DNA of 64,000 bases, taken from assembly GCF_002286975.1 (NCBI RefSeq), contig NZ_NSKB01000009.1, positions 1-64,000 on the forward strand. Reading direction: 5' to 3'. The translations under genes were made by a program, and so were the position numbers. The notes beneath the pieces are model-generated. The model was given only the letters and a program-made list of their open reading frames with translations, made no database searches and had not been told where the DNA came from. Shown piece by piece: positions 8,699-16,174 of the stretch (its first letter is position 1; the number at the start of each line of letters is the position of its first letter). This DNA comes from Halomonas salipaludis (GTDB lineage: Bacteria > Pseudomonadota > Gammaproteobacteria > Pseudomonadales > Halomonadaceae).

Positions 8699-9061
8699 AA
8701 AGCATTGCTCCCTTGCGTTATGCGAAACACCTGGCACCGGCCAGTAGCGCTGTTGTCAATAGTAGTGACGCCTGTCGTGATGCGGATTAGTTAGTATCTG
8801 GCATTGCAAGCGGCACTATTTTGTAATCAATTGTAATCCAGCGGAACGAATTATCCAATGAGTTTACTCAAAGCACCAGCGTAGATTAGTCGCACTTTAT
8901 TGGCAGCGCCTACCTGAGGCGTTTCCTGCATGCCACGTACCGCGTTGAAAGCCTTAACGAGGTCGCACATCGAAGCTCAATTGCCAGCGAGCTGTGCTAT
9001 CGTCTCACTAAGCGCGCGGCTAGGCCGCGCGACTTCGTCAACCGCATGACAGGGTTTCCAC
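8699..9061. other. Divergent intergenic region, exporter operon / orphan gene
   Basis: No gene is seen in these 363 nt between the minus-strand exporter operon and the plus-strand gene at 9062, so promoters for both should lie here. It is AT-richer than its surroundings around 8760-8880. It contains the phased repeats at 8821-8838 and, 30 nt upstream of the next ATG, a GC hairpin (CGCGCGGC-TAG-GCCGCGCG, 9013-9031) that would fall in the 5' leader. No convincing sigma-70 pair was found. Confidence 0.6.
8821..8838. promoter_or_regulatory. Helically phased TTGTAATC direct repeats
   Basis: TTGTAATC occurs at 8821-8828 and 8831-8838, exactly 10 nt apart (one helical turn), 120-140 nt upstream of the exporter operon's first ATG. 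Such phasing is typical of tandem regulator half-sites. The LuxR-type protein encoded in the operon is one candidate binder, by inference only. Confidence 0.3.
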
Positions 9062-9340
9062 ATGTCCGCATCCGAGATTCACAAGACCCGCGTAATCAAT
9101 GAGCTGCGAGGGTTCATAAAGAAACTGCTGCAGGAACCGGCGATCCTCGAGCAGGCGCTGCAGATCGCCCGCAAGCATGCCGATCTCAACGAGCGCGACA
9201 TGCTGGCCGGCATCGCCCGAGAGGTCAGCGACACCACCAGCGTGCATATCCCCGACGACCCGGCCGAGCACTCCGAGGCCGACCGGCTGTTTCTTGAACT
9301 TCTCAAGGAAGTCATTAGCGAGGAGCAGGCGCTTTACTAA
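9062..9340 (+). CDS. Small conserved-looking protein of unknown function
   Basis: A 92-residue acidic, largely alpha-helical protein with no signal peptide or membrane segment; I do not recognise a family. Codon usage is high-GC, and the plus strand is followed by a hairpin at 9353-9392. The pattern (RGFIKKLLQEPAILEQALQI, then a charged linker PDDPAEHSEADRLFLELLKE) suggests two amphipathic helical regions joined by a polar linker, but no catalytic motif. It is divergent from the adhesin export operon and 104 nt upstream of the molybdopterin-fold/GGDEF pair, with no evidence of co-transcription. The start has only a weak CAGGG Shine-Dalgarno. Confidence 0.7.
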   Translation: MSASEIHKTRVINELRGFIKKLLQEPAILEQALQIARKHADLNERDMLAGIAREVSDTTSVHIPDDPAEHSEADRLFLELLKEVISEEQALY

Positions 9341-9352
9341 CAGAAACCGCGA

Positions 9353-9392
9353 CCAAGCCTGACAAGCGTGCCAAGACACGTCTCAGGCTTGG
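9353..9392 (+). terminator. Inverted repeat, terminator-like, after orphan gene
   Basis: CCAAGCCTGA (9353-9362) and TCAGGCTTGG (9383-9392) form a perfect 10-bp stem, with a further GCGTG/CACG pairing in the loop. It lies 12 nt after the orphan gene's stop. No U-tract follows, so it may be an imperfect terminator or an RNA-stabilising stem. Confidence 0.45.
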
Positions 9393-9444
9393 CGCCGCGG
9401 CAAAAAAAACAGTCACTATCGACGATGGCGGCCACGCAGGGAAA

Positions 9445-10017
9445 ATGCATATGACCACCACGACCCGGGGGAACTCCCCCCTCGCGCTGCGGCGACTCGC
9501 GGCGCGCAACCCACTGCTGTTCACACCACTGCCCTCGCTGCTGGCCTCACTGCTGGCATGTGCCCCGCTGATGGCCGCCGAGCTCTCAGCAAGTGACCGC
9601 GCGCCCTCAGAGGACACCACCCCGGTTCTCGCGCTCGAACGCGGCGAGCGCCACACCACGCTGTCGCTGGCCGATATCGAGTCACTGCCGCTATATGCCG
9701 TCGATATGGCCCACCCCGAGGGCCCCGAGGGCGAGTTCCTCGGCGTGCTGCTGGATGACTTCCTGGCCGCCCACGAACTCGACAGCATCGAACGGCTACG
9801 CTATATCGCCCGTGACGACTACACCGTGTTCCTGACGCCCGAGGAGCGCCAGGAGAAGGCCTATCTTCTGGTCACGCGCCTCAATGGCGCGCCCCTGCCC
9901 GCTCACCAGCACGGCCCGCTGATGTTGACCGTTCCCGCTGACATCGAAGCGGTACACGAGGGCAGCGAGCCACTGACCAAGTGGATCTGGTCGATTACCA
10001 CTCTGCGCGCCCGTTGA
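9445..10017 (+). CDS. Periplasmic molybdopterin-dependent oxidoreductase-like (SUOX-fold) protein
   Basis: A 190-residue exported protein. An arginine-rich N-terminus is followed by a hydrophobic segment (LPSLLASLLACAPLMAAELS) that reads as a signal peptide cut near residue 45. The mature part has the small molybdopterin-binding-like pattern of periplasmic proteins often found next to diguanylate cyclases: LSLADIESLPLYAVDM, FLGVLLDDFLAAHELDSIER, YIARDDYTVFLTPEE and the C-terminal WIWSITTLRAR. It lacks the Cys that would ligate molybdenum in sulfite-oxidase enzymes, so it is more likely a ligand-binding sensor than an oxidoreductase. The stop is 7 nt before the GGDEF gene, indicating an operon. 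The ATG at 9451 is an alternative start with better Shine-Dalgarno spacing. Confidence 0.78.
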   Translation: MHMTTTTRGNSPLALRRLAARNPLLFTPLPSLLASLLACAPLMAAELSASDRAPSEDTTPVLALERGERHTTLSLADIESLPLYAVDMAHPEGPEGEFLGVLLDDFLAAHELDSIERLRYIARDDYTVFLTPEERQEKAYLLVTRLNGAPLPAHQHGPLMLTVPADIEAVHEGSEPLTKWIWSITTLRAR

Positions 10018-10024
10018 GCCACCC

Positions 10025-11164
10025 ATGCGCCTGCCTCGGCTGACACAGCAGCTGCTGCTGCCGCTGTGCGTGCTGTTCGCGCTTCTCGGTGCGTTGCTGC
10101 TCGGCACTGCCTGGAGCTTTGCCAACAACGCCGGTCGTCACCTCGGCGCTGACTACCTCGGTTTTGCCAGCGAGGTAGTGCGCGGCCAGCAGGATAGCCT
10201 CCACATCCAGCAGGCCATCGACAGCCTGGTCGATAATCCCGAGCCCCTCCACCAGCAGCAGTCACTAGAGCGCCTGTGGATCATCGCCACCCGCCAGAGC
10301 AGCATTCACCAGTATCTTTCGCGCAGCGCCCTGCCCAAGGAGGACTATCAGCATATCCTCGACGAGTATCGCGTGCTGAATCGTCTGCTGATGGAAGCCG
10401 AGCCGCTGCTGGCACACAGCCTGAATGACCCACAAAGCCTGGCCCGCCTGGAGACCCTGAGTGACCAGCTCGACGACACCCTGGCCTTTATCTACAGCGA
10501 GCTGCAACACCAGGTATTCACCGCCGCCGCCAGCCAGCAGCAGCTGATGCAGCGCCTGGCGCGCTGGATCATCGCCCTGGCGCTACTAGTGATGGTAGTG
10601 ATCGCCGCACTGCTCGCCGCGCTCTACCAGATCGCGCGCCAGAAGACGCTGGTCGAAGCGCTCAGCGTCACCGACGAACTCACTGGCCTCAACAACCGCC
10701 GCGCGCTGCTCGACCAAGCCAGCCGGTTGTTCGCCCAGAGTATTCGCAGCGCCACACCGGTCAGCCTGGCGCTGATCGATATCGACCACTTCAAGGAGGT
10801 CAACGACCAGTATGGCCACCCCACCGGCGACCGCATCCTGGTCGCCTTCGCCACGCTGCTCAAGGACGTGGTGCGCCGTGCCGACGTGGTAGCGCGCATC
10901 GGCGGCGAAGAGTTCTGCGTGCTGATGCCCGCCACCGACGCCACCGGCGCCAGCGAGCTCTGTGAGCGGCTGCGCCGTGCCGTGGCAGAGCACAGCTTCC
11001 ACGGCCAGGCCGAAGCACTTTCCATCACCATCAGCGCCGGGGTCACCACCACCCGCACCGATACTGCCCCGCCAGACGACAGCTTTGCCGCCCTCTACCC
11101 TCGCGCCGATCAGGCCCTCTACCAGGCCAAGCAGGACGGCCGCAACCGCGTCGAAGTGGGGTAG
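10025..11164 (+). CDS. Membrane-bound GGDEF diguanylate cyclase
   Basis: A 379-residue inner-membrane enzyme expected to make c-di-GMP from two GTP. An N-terminal membrane helix (about 9-30), a periplasmic helical domain of about 145 residues and a second helix (about 178-200) precede the cytoplasmic GGDEF domain. This begins with DELTGLNNRR and has the active-site GGEEF at residues 293-297. An RxxD inhibitory I-site (R284-x-x-D287) sits five residues upstream, so product inhibition is expected. No EAL domain is present. The upstream overlapping-operon partner is an exported ligand-binding-like protein, which suggests the periplasmic domain reads a signal from it. Proximity to a LapA-type adhesin operon fits c-di-GMP control of attachment, but the genes are not in one transcript. 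Confidence 0.93.
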   Translation: MRLPRLTQQLLLPLCVLFALLGALLLGTAWSFANNAGRHLGADYLGFASEVVRGQQDSLHIQQAIDSLVDNPEPLHQQQSLERLWIIATRQSSIHQYLSRSALPKEDYQHILDEYRVLNRLLMEAEPLLAHSLNDPQSLARLETLSDQLDDTLAFIYSELQHQVFTAAASQQQLMQRLARWIIALALLVMVVIAALLAALYQIARQKTLVEALSVTDELTGLNNRRALLDQASRLFAQSIRSATPVSLALIDIDHFKEVNDQYGHPTGDRILVAFATLLKDVVRRADVVARIGGEEFCVLMPATDATGASELCERLRRAVAEHSFHGQAEALSITISAGVTTTRTDTAPPDDSFAALYPRADQALYQAKQDGRNRVEVG

Positions 11165-11189
11165 TCAAAGGGAGTGGCGCCAAGGCAAA

Positions 11190-11215
11190 AACAGGAGCGA
11201 CTTCAGTCGCGATGG
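11190..11215. repeat. Single REP-like palindrome
   Basis: The palindrome GCGACT-TC-AGTCGC (11197-11210) lies in the AGGAGCGACTTCAGTCGCGA context of the REP-like family that recurs at 14590, 18892 and 20627. It lies between the ends of the convergent GGDEF gene and the CigR-like gene. Confidence 0.75.
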
Positions 11216-11218
11216 GGA

Positions 11219-11791
11219 TCAATACACCACACCGCGCAGTATCTCATAGACCACCTCGTTGGCGATGTCGACGAGGATGGCATCCTGGCCGGCCTGGCGC
11301 CATTCATAGCCTTCATAGCGGGGTAGCTGGCCGTGCAGGCGGTCGTCGAAGCGCTTGGCGATACCCGGGGGAAGCGGCTTGCCACGTTCGAGGTTCTTGC
11401 GAATGCCCGGCGGCAGGTCGGCGTCGCGGCTGACGTAGTCGCGGTTGTCCTCGAAGATGCGCCGGATCACCCGCTCCTCCAGGCTCGGGCCCTCGCGCCA
11501 ATCGCCGTTGCGACGCTCATCGCCGCGGCGACTTTCTCGCGGCGCCGACTCGCGGCTGCGAGCCTCCTGCTGACGACGCTGGCCCTGGCCGCGCCCCTGC
11601 CCCTGTGAGGCGCCTTGGCCTTGCTCCTGTGGAGAGCCTTGAGATGAAGCCCCCTGGGCCAGATAGCCAAACGGCGCCGCGCCCTGGCCATTTCCCGGCT
11701 GAGCCGCCAGCGGCGACACCCCCAGCGCCAGCGTCAGCGCACTCGCCGCCAGCAACGGCCAGCGGGACGAACGGAGAGAAAGCGGCAGCAT
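11219..11791 (-). CDS. CigR/RcnB-like periplasmic protein
   Basis: A 190-residue exported protein. The ATG at 11791 has an AAGGAG Shine-Dalgarno six nt upstream; a longer frame to 12175 is spurious because it runs back through pilA. The signal peptide (LLAASALTLALGVSPLAAQP) is followed by a Gln/Gly/Ser/Arg-rich low-complexity region (~35-105). A C-terminal domain then carries two LPPGI motifs (DADLPPGIRKNLERGKPLPP, then GIAKRF) and an aromatic ending (ILVDIANEVVYEILRGVVY). The LPPGI arrangement is characteristic of the CigR/RcnB-type small periplasmic domain. Family members include a Salmonella anti-virulence protein, but the biochemical role is poorly defined, so no specific function is assigned. 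It lies downstream of pilA, beyond a terminator, with its own ribosome binding site. Confidence 0.82.
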   Translation of the reverse strand: MLPLSLRSSRWPLLAASALTLALGVSPLAAQPGNGQGAAPFGYLAQGASSQGSPQEQGQGASQGQGRGQGQRRQQEARSRESAPRESRRGDERRNGDWREGPSLEERVIRRIFEDNRDYVSRDADLPPGIRKNLERGKPLPPGIAKRFDDRLHGQLPRYEGYEWRQAGQDAILVDIANEVVYEILRGVVY

Positions 11792-11898
11792 GGCAAGCTC
11801 CTTGCGTTGCGGGTTTAGCAACAGCCTAGCGGGAAATGATGCAAGGGGTGTGGAGAGGGAGGAAGAAACAAGAGAAAAGTGGGAAGAGGGAAGAGGAA

Positions 11899-11918
11899 AG
11901 GCCGGCGGGTACCGGCCT
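11899..11918 (-). terminator. Rho-independent terminator of pilA
   Basis: The stem AGGCCGG/CCGGCCT with a 6-nt loop is followed on the minus strand by TTTCCTCTT. It lies 13 nt after the pilA stop, as expected for a strong intrinsic terminator. Confidence 0.75.
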
Positions 11919-11930
11919 AGAATCTTCCAG

Positions 11931-12284
11931 TTAAATGTCAAAAGAAAATGATTCTTTACCGGGCGAAACAGCACTCGCAGATATTCTGCTTCCAAGTACA
12001 ATACCGGAGGGATCTGCAGGAACCCAGTCTTCACACGCTGAATCAGTAGGGTAAGCCGGTGCAGTCCTCCCTTCATAAAGTTCTGCGGCAGCCGAAGTTG
12101 CATAACTTCTAACCTCTGTTGCGCAAGCATTGTTCGCTGCCCTAACCGTATGATTTTGATACTGCGGGATCGCAATCGCTGCCAAAATACCGATAATCGC
12201 CACTACGATCAGCAGTTCGATCAGGGTAAAACCGCCCTGGCCGGCCTTACCCTTGACGGGTTGGTTACGCATCTGTGTCATCAT
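11931..12284 (-). CDS. pilA: Type IV major-pilin-like prepilin PilA
   Basis: A 117-residue type IV prepilin. The short positively charged leader ends in GG before [20 protein letters not shown], with Glu5 of the mature protein present. PilD cleaves after the Gly and methylates the Phe. The mature chain (~99 residues) is shorter than classical major pilins (about 140-160). It has only two later cysteines (ACATE and SACEDW), which could form a small disulfide loop. Two adjacent ATGs (12284, 12281) follow a GGGG-containing Shine-Dalgarno. It diverges from pilB-pilC-pilD, the usual Pseudomonas-like arrangement. The small size leaves open that it is a minor or variant pilin. Confidence 0.9.
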   Translation of the reverse strand: MMTQMRNQPVKGKAGQGGFTLIELLIVVAIIGILAAIAIPQYQNHTVRAANNACATEVRSYATSAAAELYEGRTAPAYPTDSACEDWVPADPSGIVLGSRISASAVSPGKESFSFDI

Positions 12285-12799
12285 TTTTTACCCCTACGGT
12301 TTTTCTGGCCCAGCCTGATTGATCCGCTGTCACAGCACCGTTGCCGCTCACGTTATTGAGCCCCCTGGCTCGCTGTCCTGAGGCAGTCGCGGCTCTACTG
12401 TTTGCTGACACCGCTCGTCACTGGCACCACCCTCTTGCCGCTGTTGATGCGCCGACGATCTTCCTTCAGCGCATCATACTTTTTAATGATGTACTCAGTG
12501 AGTACCTGCACGGCCATCTTAGCGCACTCGGCTCGACGCCTCCCCTGAAGTAACGCGGTTGTTCAACGCTACTCCTGGGTAGTATGACCACCGCGGCGTC
12601 CTGGGATTTTCACAAAAACGATACTGCAAGGATTAAAAGCATCACACTCCATTACAGTAGGTTTCACGCCCTATTCATGCCCGCATTACTACCCCTCCTC
12701 ACTTTCTTAATACCACGTTCGTAAGATGGCATTCATGGCTTTTTTCAGTCGCGCTCGCGAGTAAACTGACAGTACTGCTTGCTTTCACCGAGACCTGCC
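12285..12799. other. Divergent pilA-pilB intergenic region
   Basis: These 515 nt hold no convincing gene. The stretch 12460-12760 is distinctly AT-richer than flanking DNA. A perfect palindrome GTACTC-AGT-GAGTAC lies at 12491-12505, midway between the divergent pil transcripts, and may be an operator. I found no properly spaced sigma-54 site for pilA: a TGGCAC/TTGC pair at 12422-12438 has 7 rather than 5 nt between elements and points toward pilB. Confidence 0.55.
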
Positions 12800-14545
12800 A
12801 TGACCGACGCCCCTCCCCCCCCACCCCAAGAGCCACCGCCCACTCGCTTGCGCGGCATCGCCGGGCGGATGGTGGAGGAAGGCCTACTATCGGTCGCAGC
12901 GGCCAATCGCGCCGAACACGAGGCCCGCGAGGCAGAGGTCTCGCTGATGCAGCACCTGGTCGAGAGCGGCCTGGTCACCCCGCGCCAGGCGGCGATGGCC
13001 GCAGCCTGGGAGTATGGCCTGCCACTGCTCGACCTCGACGCCCTGCGTCTCGACAGCCTGCCCCCCGCCGGCGAGATGCCCGAAGCGCTGCTGCGCAGGC
13101 TCGGCGTGATGCCGCTGACCCGCAGCGACCACGGCGTGACGGTGGCAGTGCCCTACCCCTCGAGCCTGGCCGTGCTCGACGAACTGCAGTTTGCTCTGGG
13201 CATCTCGGTGGAAGGCGTGCTGGCCCCCCTCGACCAGTTGGCCCCGGCGCTGGAGAACTACCTGAGCCAGGTCGACCAAAGCGACATCATGGAAGGCCTC
13301 GACGACGCCGACCAGGCGCTCGAAGGCCTCGCCTACGACGAGTACGATCCCGCCGACGACAGCGCCGTCACCGCCAGCAGCGACGACGCCCCGGTGGTGC
13401 GCTTCGTTAACAAGATCCTGCTCGACGCCATCAAGCGCGGCGCCTCGGACATCCACTTCGAGCCCTACGAGTCGAGCTACCGCATCCGCCTGCGCATCGA
13501 CGGCATCCTGCTGGAAGCGGCGCGGCCGCCGTTCGGCATGCGCACCAGGATCGCCGCACGCCTCAAGGTCATGGCGCGTCTCGACATCTCCGAGCGGCGC
13601 CTGCCCCAGGACGGCGCCATCAAGCTGCGCCTCTCCAAGCAGCGCTCCATCGACTTTCGCGTCAACTCGCTGCCCACCGTGTACGGCGAGAAGCTCGTGC
13701 TGCGTATTCTCGACCCCGCCTCGGCACAGCTCGGCATCGATGCACTGGGCTTCACGCCTCAGCAGCGCGAGCTCTACGAAGCGGCGCTGGCCGAGCCTCA
13801 GGGCATGATCCTGGTTACCGGCCCCACCGGCAGCGGCAAGACGGTGACGCTCTACACCGGCATCAATATCCTCAATACCACCGAACGCAATATCTCCACC
13901 GCCGAAGATCCGGTGGAACTCAAGGTGCCGGGGGTCAACCAGGTCAACGTGCACACCAAGATCGGCCTCGACTTCGCCAGCGCCCTGCGCGCCTTCCTGC
14001 GCCAGGACCCGGATATCGTCATGGTCGGCGAGATCCGCGATCTGGAGACCGCCGAGATTGCCGTCAAGGCCTCGCAGACCGGCCACCTGGTGCTCTCCAC
14101 TGTGCACACCAACTCCGCCGCCGAGACCCTCACGCGGCTCTCCAACATGGGCGTGGCGGCGTTCAATATCGCCAGTTCGGTGAGCTTGATCATCGCCCAG
14201 CGGCTGGCGCGCAAGCTCTGCGCACTGTGCAAGGAGCCGGCGGAGATTCCCGCCGCAGCGCTACGCGAGGAGGGCTTCAGCGACGAGGAGATCGCCCAGG
14301 CGACGATCTACCACCCGGTGGGCTGCCGCAAGTGCACCCTGGGCTACAAGGGCCGAGTGGGGATCTATGAGGTGGTGCCGGTTTCCGAGGCGATCAGCCA
14401 GCTGATCATGCGTAACGGCAACGCCCTGGAGCTCGACGAGCAGGCGCGCCGCGAAGGCCATCCGGACCTGCGTCGCAGCGGCTTGCTCAAGGTGATGCAG
14501 GGGATTACCAGCCTGGAAGAAGTCAACCGGGTGATAAAGGAGTAG
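12800..14545 (+). CDS. pilB: Type IV pilus assembly ATPase PilB
   Basis: A 581-residue hexameric extension motor of the type IV pilus, acting at the cytoplasmic face of the inner membrane. The ATG at 12800 is chosen over an upstream TTG. The N-terminal MshEN/GspE-like domain (~15-150) is followed by a linker and the secretion ATPase core. This has Walker A GPTGSGKT at about 341-348, an Asp box (FLRQDPDIVMVGEIRDLETA) and the His box (TGHLVLSTVHTNSAAE). The C-terminal tetracysteine zinc site is CALC...CRKC (~474-516). The unusual proline-rich start (DAPPPPPQEPPPT) is not in classical PilB. It is followed by pilC and pilD, though the ~400-nt gap before pilC carries repeats. Confidence 0.95.
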   Translation: MTDAPPPPPQEPPPTRLRGIAGRMVEEGLLSVAAANRAEHEAREAEVSLMQHLVESGLVTPRQAAMAAAWEYGLPLLDLDALRLDSLPPAGEMPEALLRRLGVMPLTRSDHGVTVAVPYPSSLAVLDELQFALGISVEGVLAPLDQLAPALENYLSQVDQSDIMEGLDDADQALEGLAYDEYDPADDSAVTASSDDAPVVRFVNKILLDAIKRGASDIHFEPYESSYRIRLRIDGILLEAARPPFGMRTRIAARLKVMARLDISERRLPQDGAIKLRLSKQRSIDFRVNSLPTVYGEKLVLRILDPASAQLGIDALGFTPQQRELYEAALAEPQGMILVTGPTGSGKTVTLYTGINILNTTERNISTAEDPVELKVPGVNQVNVHTKIGLDFASALRAFLRQDPDIVMVGEIRDLETAEIAVKASQTGHLVLSTVHTNSAAETLTRLSNMGVAAFNIASSVSLIIAQRLARKLCALCKEPAEIPAAALREEGFSDEEIAQATIYHPVGCRKCTLGYKGRVGIYEVVPVSEAISQLIMRNGNALELDEQARREGHPDLRRSGLLKVMQGITSLEEVNRVIKE

Positions 14546-14589
14546 CGCCGAGCGCTGGGGAGTGAGCCGGCAGCGCTGCGCGCTGCATC

Positions 14590-14732
14590 GCGAATAAATT
14601 CGCTCCCACATGAGCATAGCGCCAAGGCAAATGTGGGAGCGACTTCAGTCGCGATGGGGTTGGCCTACCCCGGCAACGCTGCGCGCTGCAATCGCGACTA
14701 AAGTCGCTCCCACGAATCGCGAATGAATTCGC
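14590..14732. repeat. Cluster of four REP-like palindromes between pilB and pilC
   Basis: Four 14-nt palindromes lie in CTCCCAC/GTGGGAG context: GCGAATAAATTCGC (14590), GCGACTTCAGTCGC (14639), GCGACTAAAGTCGC (14694) and GCGAATGAATTCGC (14719). The arms vary (AAT versus ACT) but stay complementary. Units alternate in orientation, as in BIME-type arrays of Pseudomonas-like REPs. Confidence 0.85.
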
Positions 14733-14766
14733 TCCCACACTAAAGAGGGCGCCGAGCAGCAAGTGA

Positions 14767-14875
14767 GGGGCGCTGGCGGTAGGTCGCAGAGGGGGTTCTA
14801 TGCCAGGGATGGCATAGGGAGCGCCCAGGGATGGTTTACAGCGCCCCCTCGTAGGCCTACCGCCAGGTAAGTCCC
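14767..14875 (+). repeat. Structured repeat RNA element, copy 1 (upstream of pilC)
   Basis: This is the 109-nt copy of a four-member family. The outermost pairing is GGGGC/GTCCC (one G.U). A 23-position closing helix runs 14773-14795 with 14844-14866 (three central mismatches at 14786-14788, one U.G). The apical hairpin CTATGCC-AGGGAT-GGCATAG lies at 14798-14817. The conserved segment GCGCCC-AGGGAT-GG followed by TTTACAGCGC (14821-14844) can form a second hairpin. Both hexaloops fit ANGGAN, the CsrA/RsmA loop consensus. It lies on the same strand as pilC, ending 67 nt before its ATG, so it could be part of the pilC leader. Confidence 0.85.
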
Positions 14876-14941
14876 GAGCGGAGGCGGGGGTGGTCCTATC
14901 AACTCGCTGGGCGCTGACACCGATAACGCAGGGGAACGATA

Positions 14942-16174
14942 ATGGCGACACGACAACTCAAAGCGCCAACCAAGATCAAGCTTCACCGCTGGAAGTGGAC
15001 AGGCAAGGGCCCCAACGGGCGCAAGGTGCAGGGCGAGATCGTCGCCAGCCAAAAGGCCGAGGTGGAACGCGAGCTGGCCGGACAGAGCATCATCATCAAG
15101 AGCGTGCGCCGCAAGAGCTCGCTGTTCGGCGGCATGGGCACGATCAAGTCCCGTGACGTGATGCTGTTCGCCCGCCAGATGGCGACCATGATCCGCGCCG
15201 GGGTGCCGGTGCTGCAGGCCTTCCAGGTGGTCGCCGAGAGCCTCAAGAAACCCGCCATGAGCGCCCTGGTACAGGAGTTGATGAACGAGGTGGCGGCCGG
15301 GGCGAGCTTCTCCGAGGCGCTCAAGCACCACCCCGAGCACTTCGACCGGCTGTTCGCCAACATGGTCGAGGCTGGCGAGCAATCGGGCTCGCTGGACCGC
15401 ATGCTGGAGCGGGTGGCGACCTACAAGGAGAAGGTCGAATCGCTCAAGGGGCGGGTCAAGAAGGCGCTCTACTACCCGGCGGCAGTGATTCTAGTTGCGG
15501 CGGGCGTGATCGCGCTACTGCTGATCAAGGTGGTGCCACAGTTCGAGAGCCTGTTCCGCGGTTTCGGCGCCGAGCTGCCGGCGATGACGCGCACGACCAT
15601 CGCATTCTCCGAGTTCGCCCAGGCCTACTGGCTGTGGGGCATCGTCATCGTGGTGGGTACGGTGCTGGGTATCCGCCTGGGCATGAAGCGTTCCGAGGCC
15701 TTCGCCTACCGTATGCACGCCCTGTCACTACGGATTCCGGTGATCGGCGATATCCTCGACAAGTCGTGCGTGGCACGCTACTCGCGCACCCTGGCCACGA
15801 CCTTCGGCGCCGGGGTGCCGCTGGTCGAGTCGCTGGAGACCACCGCCGGCGCCGCCGGCAACAAGGTCTACGAGCGCGCCGTGCTGCAGGTGCGCGACGA
15901 TGTCTCCACCGGCCAGCAGCTCTACTTCGCCATGCGCCTCACCGAGCGCTTTCCGCCGCTGGCCGTGCAGATGGTCAGCATCGGCGAGGAAGCCGGCTCG
16001 CTGGACGCCATGCTCAACCGCGTGGCCGACTACTACGAAGAGGAGGTCGACAACAAGGTCGACGCCCTCACCTCGCTGCTAGAGCCGTTCATCATTGTGG
16101 TGCTCGGCGTACTGGTGGGCGGCCTGGTAGTCTCGATGTACCTGCCGATCTTCGAACTGGGGAGTGTGCTTTGA
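14942..16174 (+). CDS. pilC: Type IV pilus inner-membrane platform protein PilC
   Basis: A 410-residue polytopic protein on which PilB acts to assemble pilin. Two T2SF/GspF domains are visible. The first is about 80-205 (RDVMLFARQMATMIRAGVPV, then LMNEVAAGASFSEALKHHPE) and the second about 285-405 (KSCVARYSRTLATTFGAGVP, then MVSIGEEAGSLDAMLNRVAD). Membrane segments occur near 175-200, 225-250 and at the C-terminus (IIVVLGVLVGGLVVSMYLPI). The N-terminal ~65 residues include the usual KWTGKGPNGRKVQGEI signature. The stop overlaps the pilD start, so pilC and pilD are coupled; the upstream gap with REP and structured repeats separates it from pilB. Confidence 0.95.
   Translation: MATRQLKAPTKIKLHRWKWTGKGPNGRKVQGEIVASQKAEVERELAGQSIIIKSVRRKSSLFGGMGTIKSRDVMLFARQMATMIRAGVPVLQAFQVVAESLKKPAMSALVQELMNEVAAGASFSEALKHHPEHFDRLFANMVEAGEQSGSLDRMLERVATYKEKVESLKGRVKKALYYPAAVILVAAGVIALLLIKVVPQFESLFRGFGAELPAMTRTTIAFSEFAQAYWLWGIVIVVGTVLGIRLGMKRSEAFAYRMHALSLRIPVIGDILDKSCVARYSRTLATTFGAGVPLVESLETTAGAAGNKVYERAVLQVRDDVSTGQQLYFAMRLTERFPPLAVQMVSIGEEAGSLDAMLNRVADYYEEEVDNKVDALTSLLEPFIIVVLGVLVGGLVVSMYLPIFELGSVL

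Noticed and set aside
8754-8759. TTGACA on the minus strand upstream of the exporter operon as a -35 box
   Set aside because: No acceptable -10 hexamer at 16-18 nt; the position expected reads TGCCAG.
4291-8794. Two very long open frames on the plus strand (about 700 and 800 codons) opposite the exporter and TolC genes
   Set aside because: They are antisense shadows common in GC-rich coding DNA: low-complexity His/Gln/Arg/Gly composition, no domains, and they fully overlap well-supported genes.
11792-12175. N-terminal extension of the CigR-like protein back to 12175
   Set aside because: It would overlap pilA in another frame; the ATG at 11791 has an ideal ribosome binding site and begins a signal peptide.
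12422-12438. Sigma-54-like TGGCAC...TTGC for a pil promoter
   Set aside because: The elements are 7 nt apart instead of 5 and point toward pilB rather than pilA.
12341-12553. Possible 70-residue plus-strand protein in the pilA-pilB spacer
   Set aside because: No ribosome binding site, no family resemblance, and composition is unlike neighbouring genes; more likely spacer DNA.
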